From Bog-159 sp963738375 (GTDB lineage: Bacteria; Acidobacteriota; Terriglobia; Bryobacterales; Bryobacteraceae), in the NCBI GenBank assembly GCA_963738375.1, contig CAVTWL010000004.1, positions 1,872,599 to 1,936,598 of the forward strand: a DNA stretch of 64,000 nt, in the 5' to 3' direction. The notes under the pieces were generated by a model. That model searched no databases. It was not told the DNA's origin and saw nothing but the letters and a program-made list of their open reading frames with translations. Numbering within the stretch: position 1 is the stretch's first letter; the number at the start of each line of letters is the position of its first letter. A program made the position numbers and the translations under genes. Positions 1 through 8,204 of the stretch are shown here, piece after piece.

Positions 1-2
1 GG

Positions 3-179
3 CGCCGGGGGCGGTGCTGGATTATCGTATTGGGGACTGAGTCGTGGGTCAGGCAACGGGCACTTCGACAAGTTAGCGTTTATGTTCAGCTAGTTGAATT
101 GCTGGCGCCTTGGGGAGAAGAAGCACAGCATCCTGATTTAGGCATTCCCCAGTCGAGTCCCGAAACCTATGAGCCATGA
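3..179 (+). CDS. Possible C-terminal end of a gene entering from the left
   Basis: An open frame runs from the window edge to a TGA at 177-179. Its last 30 or so residues (VQLVELLAPWGEEAQHPDLG and onward to TYEP) look like an ordinary soluble C-terminus. It is convergent with the next gene and overlaps its end by 13 bases. No family is recognised and the upstream residues are unconvincing, so this may be chance or a frameshifted tail. Confidence 0.3.
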   Translation, partial: RRGRCWIIVLGTESWVRQRALRQVSVYVQLVELLAPWGEEAQHPDLGIPQSSPETYEP

Positions 180-541
180 GAATCTTTGTTCGCCTCGTCT
201 GCGAAGGGCCTCAAAGCCGCGGGAAGCGGTAGGGTCTTGGGTGCCTCGGTTGCCAGCCCATAGACTTCCAGTCCAGCAAGGACACCGCTCTTTTCAAAAA
301 CAAAGATACCGCTCAGATCGGCGTCGGTTCCGAAGACGAAATCTGCCAAGATATGAAGGCCACCGGACGGCTCGGGCCGTCCATCAATCGAAAGATTGAC
401 ACTCGCGCAGCCACAGGGGCATCGCCAAGAAGTAGCGTTTGCCTTTTCGAGTTGCGGCAAAAATGCTTGTGCCTCCGGGATCCCGTTCTCAAGCATCCAA
501 CGGATGAGATGTGATTCGTTGGGCGTGAGCGGTCTGTCCAT
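167..541 (-). CDS. Conserved hypothetical protein with CPCGC motif
   Basis: A 124-residue soluble protein. Near residue 41 it has a CPCGC cysteine cluster followed by a short beta-rich stretch (SVNLSIDG, then ILADF), and a C-terminal half with LAGLEVYG and a P-LP pattern. This layout matches small conserved bacterial proteins of unknown function that carry a GRCxCGCxxxD-like segment; the cysteines could bind a metal, which is inference. No partner gene is visible: the right neighbour is transposon debris. I find the frame convincing because composition and motif spacing are protein-like, but no function can be given. Confidence 0.75.
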   Translation of the reverse strand: MDRPLTPNESHLIRWMLENGIPEAQAFLPQLEKANATSWRCPCGCASVNLSIDGRPEPSGGLHILADFVFGTDADLSGIFVFEKSGVLAGLEVYGLATEAPKTLPLPAALRPFADEANKDSHGS

Positions 542-703
542 TTCTCAACGCTAACGCACCGCGCGCATAGCCGCAAACTTCTCGGGTGCAAGAGAGGCCT
601 TTCGGTTTTTCCGCGTCCACGTGGACGCAACACGCTCAGCCACCGAACTGCCGACAGTGCTGGCGGCCTTAGGCACAATTTGAAACACCCCCTACCGCGA
701 ACC

Positions 704-1002
704 TTAAGCTTCAGGGGATGCCGCCGGTTGCCAATTGTGGGGGAGCAATTCGCTCAGCCGAGCGATAGAGTGCACCGGGATGCGCGAGAGCACATCGCGG
801 AACCAGGCAAACGGCTCGACGCCGCACCGTTTACTGGAAGCGATGAAGCTTCGCAGCACGGCAGCCGTCTTGCCGCCGCTGTCGCTGCCGAAGAAGGTCC
901 AGTTGCCGCGGCCGAGCGCGATGTCGCGGTTGGCTCGTTCCGTGGCGCCGTTATCAATCTCCAACTCGCCGTCTTCCAGAAATCGGGTCAGCGCCTCGAC
1001 TC
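704..1002 (-). pseudogene. IS66-family transposase, C-terminal fragment
   Basis: The frame reads VEALTRFLEDGELEIDN, then an ERANRDIALGRGNW block, then GSDSGGKTAAVLRSFIASSK and ends with LSELLPHNW. This is the signature C-terminal region of IS66 TnpC (the LEIDNNxAERAxRxIALGRKNW block and the LLPWNW end). Only about the last 95 residues remain of a protein that is usually near 500. The left part is replaced abruptly by arginine decarboxylase sequence on the other strand at about 1003-1010. TnpA and TnpB are absent, so the fragment cannot move. Confidence 0.85.
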
Positions 1003-1007
1003 CGGTG

Positions 1008-1208
1008 AAATCATCCTCGATTCGGTCATCAAAGGCGACACCGTCCGGGAAGTGCTCAACTACGTCCAGTTCTCCGCCGACGCCCTGGTCACCCGCCTCC
1101 GCCGCGACGTGGAAACCGCCCTTCGCGAAGGCCGCCTCGGCTACGAAGAGTCCGGCCGTCTCCTGAAGTTTTGGTTACACCTACCTCGAAGACGTCCACG
1201 AGCAGTGA
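1008..1208 (+). pseudogene. speA: Biosynthetic arginine decarboxylase, C-terminal fragment
   Basis: From about 1008 the plus strand reads DSVIKGDTVREVLNYVQF and continues with a helical RLRRDVETALREGRLGYEES segment; after a shift near 1168 it ends with GYTYLEDVHEQ and a TGA at 1206-1208. This is the end of a SpeA-type decarboxylase (arginine to agmatine, PLP enzyme, usually over 600 residues). Only about 65 residues are left, lacking all of the catalytic barrel. A few codons that normally precede GYTYLE are missing at the shift. The left break coincides with the IS66 fragment. Confidence 0.75.
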
Positions 1209-1484
1209 GGAGTGAAGGCGGAAACGCTTGTCCTACCGCGCTAACACGTGCGGCTGCTTTAACTTGGGGCAGGCGTTTTCACCCTGTCCGGCAGACTGTC
1301 AGTCTGCGGGCGATTGGTAACCGTTTCTCATCTGGGCCCTGCGGAGACAACTCTTCGAAGCCGAGCTCAGAGGATGCCATCGCCGAGAAAAGCCGCGGAC
1401 CAGCCACGCCCCAAGGCAAGTCCATCGCCGGCCCCAATGCCATCAAGCCGGGCCTCCGCACCCGCTACGCTGTCTGCCCCGAAC
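1209..1484. other. Gene-free spacer with a 17-bp palindrome
   Basis: No convincing frame on either strand. It contains a perfect inverted repeat at 1291-1307 (arms GCAGACTG and CAGTCTGC around one T) and, just after the speA scrap, a GCGGAAACGCTTGTCC stretch at about 1219-1234. Both look like short interspersed repeats rather than regulatory sites. The palindrome lies downstream of two converging genes but has no T-run, so it is not a clear terminator. Confidence 0.5.
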
Positions 1485-2274
1485 TTACAAAAGCGTCAAC
1501 GCAACCGCCGCGCCCACCCCGCATCCCAATACCGCCGCTGCCGACTCCTGCCCCACGGATATCTCGTAATACCCCGCGCTTCCAAGAATCACGAACGGCT
1601 TCCCCGCCCCGTGTTCCGCATAACTCCGCGCCGTCGCCCGAATCCGCCGCCTGCCCACAGCCATCTCCATGGCGCCCTCCTCCAAAGCCGGGAAATCCTC
1701 CACAGAAAAATTGGTCACCATGTTCCCGAACCGGTCCACTTTCAAAATCGTCCCGGTCCACTGCCGCCGCCCCATCCGGGCAGGCTTGTCGAAATCCAGC
1801 CGCAGATAATTGCAGATCGGCTTTCCAAAGCGCGCCGCCGCCACGCCGCCCGCCAGGTACGCCGCCGACGGGGCAAAGATATCACGCCCGTGAAACGTGT
1901 TGCTCAGCGGGTTCAGCCAGTACCGCTCGTTCGTGATCGCCCGGACCTTGTGCTTCTCCCTGCCGTACACCATCGACAGCACCCCGTTGTCCGGCGCGAT
2001 GAAACTCTGCCCTGCCGCCTGCGCCAGGATCGGACGCCGCGCCGTCCCCACCCCGGGGTCCACCACCACCACATGCACGGTCCCGCGCGGATAATAGCGG
2101 TACGTCTGCACCACCGTAAAAGCCGCGTCCCCAATCTGGTAGGCCGCTACCTCGTGGCTGATGTCCACGATCCGCGCGCGCGGGCAAATCGACAGAATCA
2201 CGCCTTTCATCGCACCCACGTAGTGGTCGCGTCAGTCCGAAATCCGTGGTCAGGGTAATCAACGGGGCGGCCAT
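1485..2274 (-). CDS. S-adenosyl-L-methionine hydrolase (adenosine-forming), frameshifted
   Basis: DUF62/SAM hydroxide adenosyltransferase family, which splits SAM into adenosine and methionine. The N-terminus MAAPLITLTTDFGL lies in one frame and the rest (DHYVGAMKG, VVDPGVGTARRPI, FIAPDNGVLS, FHGRDIFAPSAAYLA, DRFGNMVTN) in another. Four bases (2229-2232) stand where three are expected between FGL and DHY, so one base is extra. All family blocks are otherwise present and the length, about 262 residues, is normal. The start is 17 bases from the divergent cysteine desulfurase start, so the two promoters must overlap. Confidence 0.88.
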
Positions 2275-2291
2275 TGTTAGAATATAGAGAA

Positions 2292-3461
2292 ATGCAGCAT
2301 TTCTACTTCGACCATAACGCGACCACTCCCGTGTCTCCGCAAGTCGTGGACGCCACCGTGGAGTGTCTCGGTCAAGTGTATGGTAACGCCTCCAGCATCC
2401 ATCATTTCGGACAAGCCGCCAAGCAGCGCCTCGAACAGGCCCGCCGCCAGACCGCCGCGCTGATCGGCTGCCAGCCCGGCGAAATCGTCTTCGTCAGCGG
2501 CGGCACCGAAGCCGATAATCTGGCCATCTTCGGCAGCGTACGCCCCGGCCTGGGCAAGCCCGCCCGCGCCTCGCGCCACGTGATCACCACCACCATCGAG
2601 CACTCCGCGGTCCTCAACGCCTGCGCCCAACTGGAGCGCGAAGGCGTCGCCGTCACCTATGTCGCCGTCGGCCCCTCCGGCATTGTCGACCCGCAAGACA
2701 TTCGCCGCGCCATCCGGCCGGACACCGTTCTCATCTCGGTCATGCACGCCAACAATGAATTGGGCACCGTGCAGCCCATCGCCGAAATCTCCGCCATCGC
2801 CCGCGCCGCCGGCATTACCATGCACGCCGATGGCGTCCAGTCCTCGGGCAAGATTCCTGTGGATGTCGAAGCCCTCGGCGTCGATCTCTTCAGCCTTAGC
2901 GGCCACAAAATCTACGCGCCAAAGGGAATCGGAGCGCTCTACATTCGGCGCGGCATCCACCTCTCGCCTGTTATGTTCGGCGGCCATCATGAACGTGAGC
3001 AGCGCGCCGGCACCGAAAACGTTCCCGGAGCCGCTGCCTTCGGTTGCGCCGCGGAACTGGCCGCCGCGAAACTCGCGGACGAAACCGTTCGCCTCGCCGC
3101 CCTGCGCGACCGGCTCGAAACGTCGATCCTCGATCGCGTCCCTCACACCGGCGTCAACGGCCATCGCCCCGCCCGTACCCCGAACACCACCAACATCTAC
3201 TTTGATGGCATCGAAGGCGAAGCTTTGGTCATTGCCCTCGACCTGCGAGGCTTCGCCGTTTCAAGCGGCGCCGCATGTTCCTCCGGAGCCATCGAACCCT
3301 CCCACGTCCTGACCGCCATCGGACTCGCCACCGATCGCGCCCGCGCCAGCATCCGCTTCTCCCTCGGCCAATCCAATACCGTCGAACAGGTCGACCAACT
3401 GGTCGAAGCGATTGTCGCCGCGGCGGCCCATCTGCGTAAGCTGTCGCCGGTGTTCGCGTGA
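2292..3461 (+). CDS. nifS: Cysteine desulfurase (NifS/IscS class I)
   Basis: A PLP enzyme moving sulfur from cysteine to an active-site persulfide. Read from ATG 2292 (389 residues) it begins MQHFYFDHNATTPVSP; an in-frame TTG at 2274 is a weaker start because it lies inside the divergent gene. The PLP lysine is K206 in SLSGHKIYAPKG and the catalytic cysteine is C329 in SSGAACSSGA. HADGVQSSGKIPVD and NNELGTVQP are family blocks. The stop overlaps the mnmA start by four bases, so the sulfur donor is made together with the tRNA thiolase that uses it. Confidence 0.96.
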   Translation: MQHFYFDHNATTPVSPQVVDATVECLGQVYGNASSIHHFGQAAKQRLEQARRQTAALIGCQPGEIVFVSGGTEADNLAIFGSVRPGLGKPARASRHVITTTIEHSAVLNACAQLEREGVAVTYVAVGPSGIVDPQDIRRAIRPDTVLISVMHANNELGTVQPIAEISAIARAAGITMHADGVQSSGKIPVDVEALGVDLFSLSGHKIYAPKGIGALYIRRGIHLSPVMFGGHHEREQRAGTENVPGAAAFGCAAELAAAKLADETVRLAALRDRLETSILDRVPHTGVNGHRPARTPNTTNIYFDGIEGEALVIALDLRGFAVSSGAACSSGAIEPSHVLTAIGLATDRARASIRFSLGQSNTVEQVDQLVEAIVAAAAHLRKLSPVFA

Positions 3462-4576
3462 GCCCCGTCCCCCCCCCCTCGCCTATCGCCGTAGCCATGA
3501 GCGGTGGCGTTGACAGTTCCGCCGTAGCCGCTATGCTCGCCCGTTCCGGCCAGCCCGTCGTTGGCCTCACCATGCAGCTCTGGAATCAGCGCCGCTTGCC
3601 CGAGCTTTCCGTCGAGGGCGCCACCGGCCGCTGCTGCTCCCTCGACGATGTCTACGACGCCCGCCGCGTCGCCGAACAGATCGGCATCCCGTATTACGTC
3701 GTCAATTTCGAACGCCAGTTTGAGGAGCGTGTGATCGCGCCCTTCGTCGCCGACTACCTCGCCGGCCGCACGCCCATTCCCTGCACGCTTTGCAACAACT
3801 TCATTAAGTTCGATCAGTTCCTCGAAATGGCGGACTCCGTGGGCGCCGGGCGCATCGCCACCGGCCACTACGCCCGCATCGCCTTCGATGAAACCACCCG
3901 CCGCTACCAGTTGCGCCGCGCCGTCGACCAGTCCAAGGATCAAACCTACTTCCTGTTCGGCCTTACCCAAGCCCAGCTCGCCCGCAGCCTGTTTCCGCTA
4001 GGCGAAATGCACAAAGCCGACGTCCGCCAACTCGCCCGCGACATGCATCTCTCCGTCGCCGGCAAGGGCGAAAGCTTTGAGATCTGTTTCGTGCCCAATG
4101 GCGATTACGCCGCGTTCATGGACGCTTATCTCCGGCAAAAAGGCATGGAACCCGAGCGGACCAGCGGAGAAATCGTCACCACCGAAGGCCGCAAGCTGGG
4201 CGGGCACAACGGCGTCCATCACTTCACCGTCGGCCAGCGCAAGCGTCTCGGTATCGCCACCGGCGAGCCGCTTTACGTGATCTCCACCGATCCGCAATCC
4301 CAGCGCGTAACCGTCGGGAGTAATGACGAGCTGTTGCGCGCCACGCTGACCGCCGCCAACGTGAATTGGGTTTCCATCGCCGGCCTCGACCAGCCCGTCC
4401 CAGCCCAGGTCAAGATTCGGAATCGGCACGTCGCCGCCCCCGCCACCCTGATTCCTACCTCGAGCCCCAACCGCGTCGATGTCCGTTTCGAACTGCCCCA
4501 GCGCGCTGTCACGCCCGGACAGGCCGCCGTATTCTACGATGGGGATGCGGTCCTGGGGGGGGGCTGGATTGAGTGA
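3458..4576 (+). CDS. mnmA: tRNA-specific 2-thiouridylase MnmA
   Basis: Thiolates U34 of tRNA-Lys, -Glu and -Gln using ATP and sulfur relayed from a cysteine desulfurase. 372 residues, the normal length. The PP-loop is SGGVDSS at residues 15-21. The two catalytic cysteines are C112 in PCTLCNNFIKF and C210 in SFEICFVPNGDY. The C-terminal barrel carries GQRKRLGIATGEPLYV and a TPGQAAVFYDGD block. Start is GTG, overlapping the nifS TGA as GTGA; the stop in turn overlaps the next GTG. Three genes are therefore probably translationally coupled. Confidence 0.97.
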   Translation: MSPVPPPSPIAVAMSGGVDSSAVAAMLARSGQPVVGLTMQLWNQRRLPELSVEGATGRCCSLDDVYDARRVAEQIGIPYYVVNFERQFEERVIAPFVADYLAGRTPIPCTLCNNFIKFDQFLEMADSVGAGRIATGHYARIAFDETTRRYQLRRAVDQSKDQTYFLFGLTQAQLARSLFPLGEMHKADVRQLARDMHLSVAGKGESFEICFVPNGDYAAFMDAYLRQKGMEPERTSGEIVTTEGRKLGGHNGVHHFTVGQRKRLGIATGEPLYVISTDPQSQRVTVGSNDELLRATLTAANVNWVSIAGLDQPVPAQVKIRNRHVAAPATLIPTSSPNRVDVRFELPQRAVTPGQAAVFYDGDAVLGGGWIE

Positions 4577-4821
4577 TCTTCGTTTGGATCGGCGGCGCCC
4601 TGCTGGTTGCCGCATTCGCGTTTTTCTCCCTGCTAGCCGTTAACGTCGGCCGCTCCCGCCGTGCCTCGAAAAAGCTAAGCTGCCCGTACTGCGGTAGCCC
4701 GACCCTGCACGCTTCCTCGCCGAAAGGCCCGCTCGATGGCCTTCTCAGTTACTGGGATTGCGCCCCCTATCGCTGCGAAGTCTGCTTCGGCCGCCACTAC
4801 CGGTTGAGGAAAATCGGTTAG
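4573..4821 (+). CDS. Small membrane-anchored zinc-ribbon protein
   Basis: 82 residues from a GTG that overlaps the mnmA stop. Residues 1-24 form one membrane helix (IFVWIGGALLVAAFAFFSLL). After a basic stretch come CPYCGSP at about 37-43 and a second pair, CAPYRCEVCFGRHYR, giving a four-cysteine ribbon facing the cytoplasm if the basic residues follow the positive-inside rule. No named family is recognised. Position in the thiolation operon is suggestive, but a role in tRNA modification is only a guess. Confidence 0.75.
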   Translation: MIFVWIGGALLVAAFAFFSLLAVNVGRSRRASKKLSCPYCGSPTLHASSPKGPLDGLLSYWDCAPYRCEVCFGRHYRLRKIG

Positions 4822-4936
4822 CAAGCGGCGGCGAAAACCCCCAGCGCCGTGCACGAATTGCACGCTTTTGGAACATTTTCCCTCTTGTTTGCGCTTTCCC
4901 CGCAAGCCTTGCGACGGCAGTCCGAATGCTCACGGA

Positions 4937-5596
4937 ATGGCAATGCGAATCGCCGCCTGGGTGTTTGCTTTCGTACTGAAATTCGGCGGATTCGGGCTGC
5001 TGATCATTGGCATCCTCGACTCATCTTTCCTCTTCGCGCCGTGGGGGAACGACTTGCTCGTGGTGGCGCTCACGGCCCGCAATCCGAAACTGCTCCAGAT
5101 GTTGTATTACGCACTCATGTCTACCATAGGCTCCGTCCTCGGTTGCCTGCTGCTGGATGTGACCATACGTCCGCTCGGAGAGAAAGGCCTCGAAAAACAT
5201 CTCCCAGCCCGCCGCTTGAAGCGCGTCAAACAGAAGATCGGGGACAACGCCGGAAAAGCGCTCGCCATTGCCTCCCTGGTTCCGCCTCCCTTTCCCTTCA
5301 CCGCCTTCGTCATGGCCGCGGTAGCCCTCCAATACCAGCGTAAACGGCTTCTCGCCGTCATCGGCGTCACGCGCATGATCCGTTTCACCATCTTGGGTTT
5401 CCTCGCCCTGCGCTTCGGAGAGAGCATCCTCCGATGGTCGAAGAACCCAATCGTCCAGGCTGTCTTGATCGGTTTGATCGTAGTGTGCACGGTGGGTAGC
5501 GCCGCCTCGGTCTATGGCTGGCTTCGTCGCGGCAAATCCGAATCCGCCCAGCCTGGCGTAACGAACCGTACGCCAACCCCGCGAACCGTCCAATAG
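4937..5596 (+). CDS. VTT/DedA-like (YqaA-type) inner-membrane protein
   Basis: About 219 residues with a hydrophobic N-terminal helix (FGGFGLLIIGILDSSFLF), the characteristic APWGNDLLVVALTARNP segment, a re-entrant region ending SLVPPPFPFTAFVMAAVAL and two C-terminal helices. This fits the VTT-domain (SNARE-associated) membrane family, linked to lipid scrambling or transport. ATG 4937 is chosen because upstream codons to 4868 read as non-protein; ATG 4943 is an equal option. The last 25 residues are polar. Confidence 0.8.
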   Translation: MAMRIAAWVFAFVLKFGGFGLLIIGILDSSFLFAPWGNDLLVVALTARNPKLLQMLYYALMSTIGSVLGCLLLDVTIRPLGEKGLEKHLPARRLKRVKQKIGDNAGKALAIASLVPPPFPFTAFVMAAVALQYQRKRLLAVIGVTRMIRFTILGFLALRFGESILRWSKNPIVQAVLIGLIVVCTVGSAASVYGWLRRGKSESAQPGVTNRTPTPRTVQ

Positions 5597-5631
5597 GCCG
5601 CAAAGGTGCAGGGTAAATAGGCGGAGGTACA

Positions 5632-6063
5632 ATGCAAACCAGTAAGATTAAAAAAACCGACCCGGAAAAGAGACTACGTAAGGTTCTCTCGGCAAGCACC
5701 TTGGCCGGCGATCCCGTACGCAATTCCGCGGGTGAGGACCTAGGCAAGGTTGACCAGCTCATGATCGATCTTCAGTCGGGGAAGGTTGCCTACGCCGTAC
5801 TGTCGTTCGGCGGCGTGCTCGGCATGGGCAACAAGTTGTTCGCCGTACCGTGGAGCGCCTTCAAGATCGATGAAGACGAGCAGTGCTTCATCCTCGATGC
5901 AGACAAGAAGACCCTTGAAAACGCTCCCGGTTTCGACAAGAACAATTGGCCCGATATGGCCGATACCACTTGGCGTTCGAAGGTCTACGAATACTACGAT
6001 GCCGTGCCGTACTGGGAGGATGAACGCGATGTGAAGGTCTTTCGCGGGGGCGGTGGTTTCTAA
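5632..6063 (+). CDS. PRC-barrel domain protein
   Basis: 143 residues, cytoplasmic. Residues about 19-85 form the PRC barrel: LSASTLAGDPVRNSAGEDLG, then VDQLMIDLQSGKVAYAVLSF, then KLFAVPWSAFKID. The tail is acidic-aromatic (YEYYDAVPYWEDERDV). PRC barrels occur in RimM, photosynthetic reaction centres and many stress-related bacterial proteins; no substrate can be assigned. A good Shine-Dalgarno (GGCGGAGG) lies 5-6 bases ahead of the ATG. Confidence 0.9.
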   Translation: MQTSKIKKTDPEKRLRKVLSASTLAGDPVRNSAGEDLGKVDQLMIDLQSGKVAYAVLSFGGVLGMGNKLFAVPWSAFKIDEDEQCFILDADKKTLENAPGFDKNNWPDMADTTWRSKVYEYYDAVPYWEDERDVKVFRGGGGF

Positions 6064-6111
6064 TCATCCCAGCCTTTCTCGGAATAGCCACGGGGGCGGT
6101 TCAACCGCCCC

Positions 6112-6735
6112 TCACTTAGCGTGCCATCGGCTCAGTATCAGAGTGACGATGCCAAAGCCGCCGATGGCCAACCCGGCAATCCGGTTCATCCAGAGCATGG
6201 CTTTGTCGGTAAACCGGTCGCGAAAATGACTGGCAATGGCCGTTAGCAAGATCCACCACAGCATCGACCCCACAAAAATCCCGCCCACCAGCAGCAGCGT
6301 CAGCAGCGGCGGCTTGCGATGTCCCGTCCCCAACGCCGCCAGAATCGCCAGGAATGACAGCACCACGGTAGGATTCGTCAGGTTCAGCAGAAAAGCCGTG
6401 ATAAATTCGGAGTGCGTGGACTTAGTCCGCTCTTCCTTGAGCGACTGCGGCTTCTTAAAGTAATACAGAAACCCAATCCCAATCAGCAGAAATCCGCCGA
6501 ACAGCCGGATCCAGAACTCCTCGCGCAACAAGAACTGAATCACGAAACTAATGCTGAATCCTGCGATCGCGCCATAAAAGGTGTCGCCCGTTGCCGCCCC
6601 TAACCCGGATACCAAACCGGCCAGCCGGCCTTTAGTCAGCGTGCGCGACATGCACAGCACATTCACCGGACCCACCGGCGCCGATATCGCTACGCCCGCC
6701 AGAATTCCCTTAATCAGTAGTTCGAGCTCATTCAT
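6112..6735 (-). CDS. LysE/RhtB-family amino-acid exporter
   Basis: 207 residues with about six membrane helices. The N-terminal AGVAISAPVGPVNVLCMSRT is the LysE-family first helix with its conserved PVGPVN motif; LNLTNPTVVLSFLAILAALG carries the second conserved N-P motif. The family exports amino acids or small derivatives. It starts eight bases after the ATP-grasp gene ends, so an exporter for the ligase product is a fair inference, comparable in logic to ligase/exporter pairs such as bacilysin BacD/BacE. The substrate cannot be read from sequence. Confidence 0.9.
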   Translation of the reverse strand: MNELELLIKGILAGVAISAPVGPVNVLCMSRTLTKGRLAGLVSGLGAATGDTFYGAIAGFSISFVIQFLLREEFWIRLFGGFLLIGIGFLYYFKKPQSLKEERTKSTHSEFITAFLLNLTNPTVVLSFLAILAALGTGHRKPPLLTLLLVGGIFVGSMLWWILLTAIASHFRDRFTDKAMLWMNRIAGLAIGGFGIVTLILSRWHAK

Positions 6736-7076
6736 GCCGCGACCTAACCCGCACTCACCGTCGGCAGCGCCTTGGCGATCCGGAAGCGCAGCCTGCCGTG
6801 CGCTTCGCGAAGGGCTTGTTCTGCCGCCGCCGGTTCGCTGGCGCGCGCGAAGATAAACCCCAGATACGAGCGCCCCTCCGGTAGTCGCGCCAAAGCCTGG
6901 CCCGCCTTCGCCGTGATCACTACGTCCTCTACGCCCGCCACCGCCCGCGCTTCGTCAACTCCCGAAGCATCCTGATAGACCCCTGCGGCTGGAATCGGAA
7001 TCATCATCACACCCGAAGCCCCGCCCTCAACCTGAAGCGCTGTAACATCCTCCCCCATCGCGTGCCGCAAGATCAG

Positions 7077-7174
7077 TTCCTCCAAAGCGCAAAGGGGCGC
7101 GTCTTCGGCGCCGCCATAAAGGAGAGGGACTCCACTGTTCCGACAGCGGCGCCGGGCGCCACGTTTTGCGCGAG
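7077..7174. repeat. 98-bp hairpin repeat, copy A
   Basis: One of two adjacent near-identical units. It has an outer inverted pair (GCGCAAA near 7088, TTTTGCGC near 7164), an inner pair (GGCGCCGC near 7108, GCGGCGCC near 7146) and a central GGAGAGGGACTCC hairpin, so the transcript would fold into one long stem. Its left edge is continuous with the codons for LEEL of the ATP-grasp gene. It resembles REP/MITE-type non-autonomous elements. Confidence 0.85.
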
Positions 7175-7271
7175 TTCCTCAGAAGCGCAAAGGGGCGGTT
7201 TGCCGCGCCGCCATAAAGGAGAGGGACTCCACTGTTCCGACAGCGGCGCGGGGCGTCCCGTTTTGCGCTAG
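7175..7271. repeat. 98-bp hairpin repeat, copy B
   Basis: Head-to-tail with copy A at a period of 98 bases; the central 45 or so bases (CCGCCATAAAGGAGAGGGAC and following) are identical. Differences are concentrated next to the inner inverted arms. Read on the minus strand it brings a TGA that ends the ATP-grasp N-terminal part. A third partial motif (TGCTTCAGA) follows at 7272, hinting at older array edges. Confidence 0.85.
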
Positions 7272-8204
7272 TGCTTCAGATGGCGTCTCTTCGCTGAAGC
7301 GTAGGGCCTTCGCACAGAGCCCGCCAATCGGCCTTGCCGCAACCTCCAGCATCCACAAGTCCATACCGTTAACCCGCAGTTCCGCATGGAACGGCCCGTG
7401 TTCGAGCCCCAGCGCCGCCACGGCACGCTCCACGGTATCGCGTATCGCCTCCTGCACCGCCCCGCTTTCCCGCGATGGCGTCACATAAATCGTCTCTTCG
7501 AAAAATGGCCCCTCCAGCGGGTCGGGCTTGTCGAAAATCGCCAGCACCCGCGCCATGCCCCGCGTCACAATTCCCTCAACCGCGAACTCGCGTCCCGGGA
7601 TGTAAGTCTCCACCTGCAAATATCCGGCCTGCTCCGCGTCCGCCATCCGGATATCGTGCGACTTCTCCAGCAGCGCCTTGATCCGCGCAAAGGCCCTCCG
7701 AAACTCAGCCTCGTCGTTAGCCCGGATCACCCCGCAGCTGCCCGATAGTCCCAGCGGCTTCAGTACGCACGGATAAATGGCGCGGCCAGACGCGCCCTCC
7801 GCTCCTTCCGCCAATGCGACCCGAAAGTATTCCGGCACGCGCAGTCCCGCTGCCTGAAATTTCTGCCGTGCCAGATACTTGTCCTGGCAAGCTCTCACCG
7901 CCGCCGGAGGATGGAATGGAATGTGCATCGCGGCGGCCACCTCGGCCGCCAGTATCGCCGGCCCGTCCCCCACCGCCGCAACCGCGTCGAACCCCCTGTC
8001 TCCAGCCGCCTTCACGCATGCCAACAGCGATTCCTCGACCTGCCCGAATTTCACCGCTACCGCGCGGTCTCCCCACGGGTCATCCAGTACGTGGCAGCGG
8101 TCCGTCGCCAGCGTGAACTCCACACCCAGTCGTTCGGCGGCCTCGGCGAACGCGCGAATCTGATAGCCGGTGGTAGAGGCAAACAACAGCAGGCGCGGCA
8201 GACT

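Larger units (their letters stand above)
6744..8201 (-). pseudogene. ATP-grasp ligase split by two 98-bp repeats
   Basis: ATP-grasp carboxylate-amine ligase of the kind that makes amide bonds (carnosine synthase/L-amino-acid ligase group). The N-terminus PRLLLFASTTGYQIRAFAEA begins at an apparent CTG (8201), directly after the FRG stop; a TTG at 8186 is an alternative. The ATP-grasp core follows: YLARQKFQAAGLRVPEY, YPCVLKPLGLSGSCGVIRAN, IPGREFAVEGIVTRG and HAELRVNG-LWMLEVAARPIGG. At 7271 the frame enters the repeats and stops inside the second copy. The normal C-terminal domain (LEELILRHAMGEDV onward) resumes at 7085 and runs to 6744. Without the repeats the gene would be whole. Confidence 0.85.

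Noticed and set aside
680..1936. Long plus-strand open frame across the IS66 and SAM hydrolase regions
   Set aside because: It runs antisense to both and only its 1008-1170 part is meaningful (SpeA end).
1314..2258. 314-residue plus-strand frame, arginine- and histidine-rich
   Set aside because: Antisense shadow of the SAM hydrolase, whose motifs are clear on the minus strand.
2277..3164. 295-residue glycine/aspartate-rich minus-strand frame
   Set aside because: Antisense shadow of the cysteine desulfurase.
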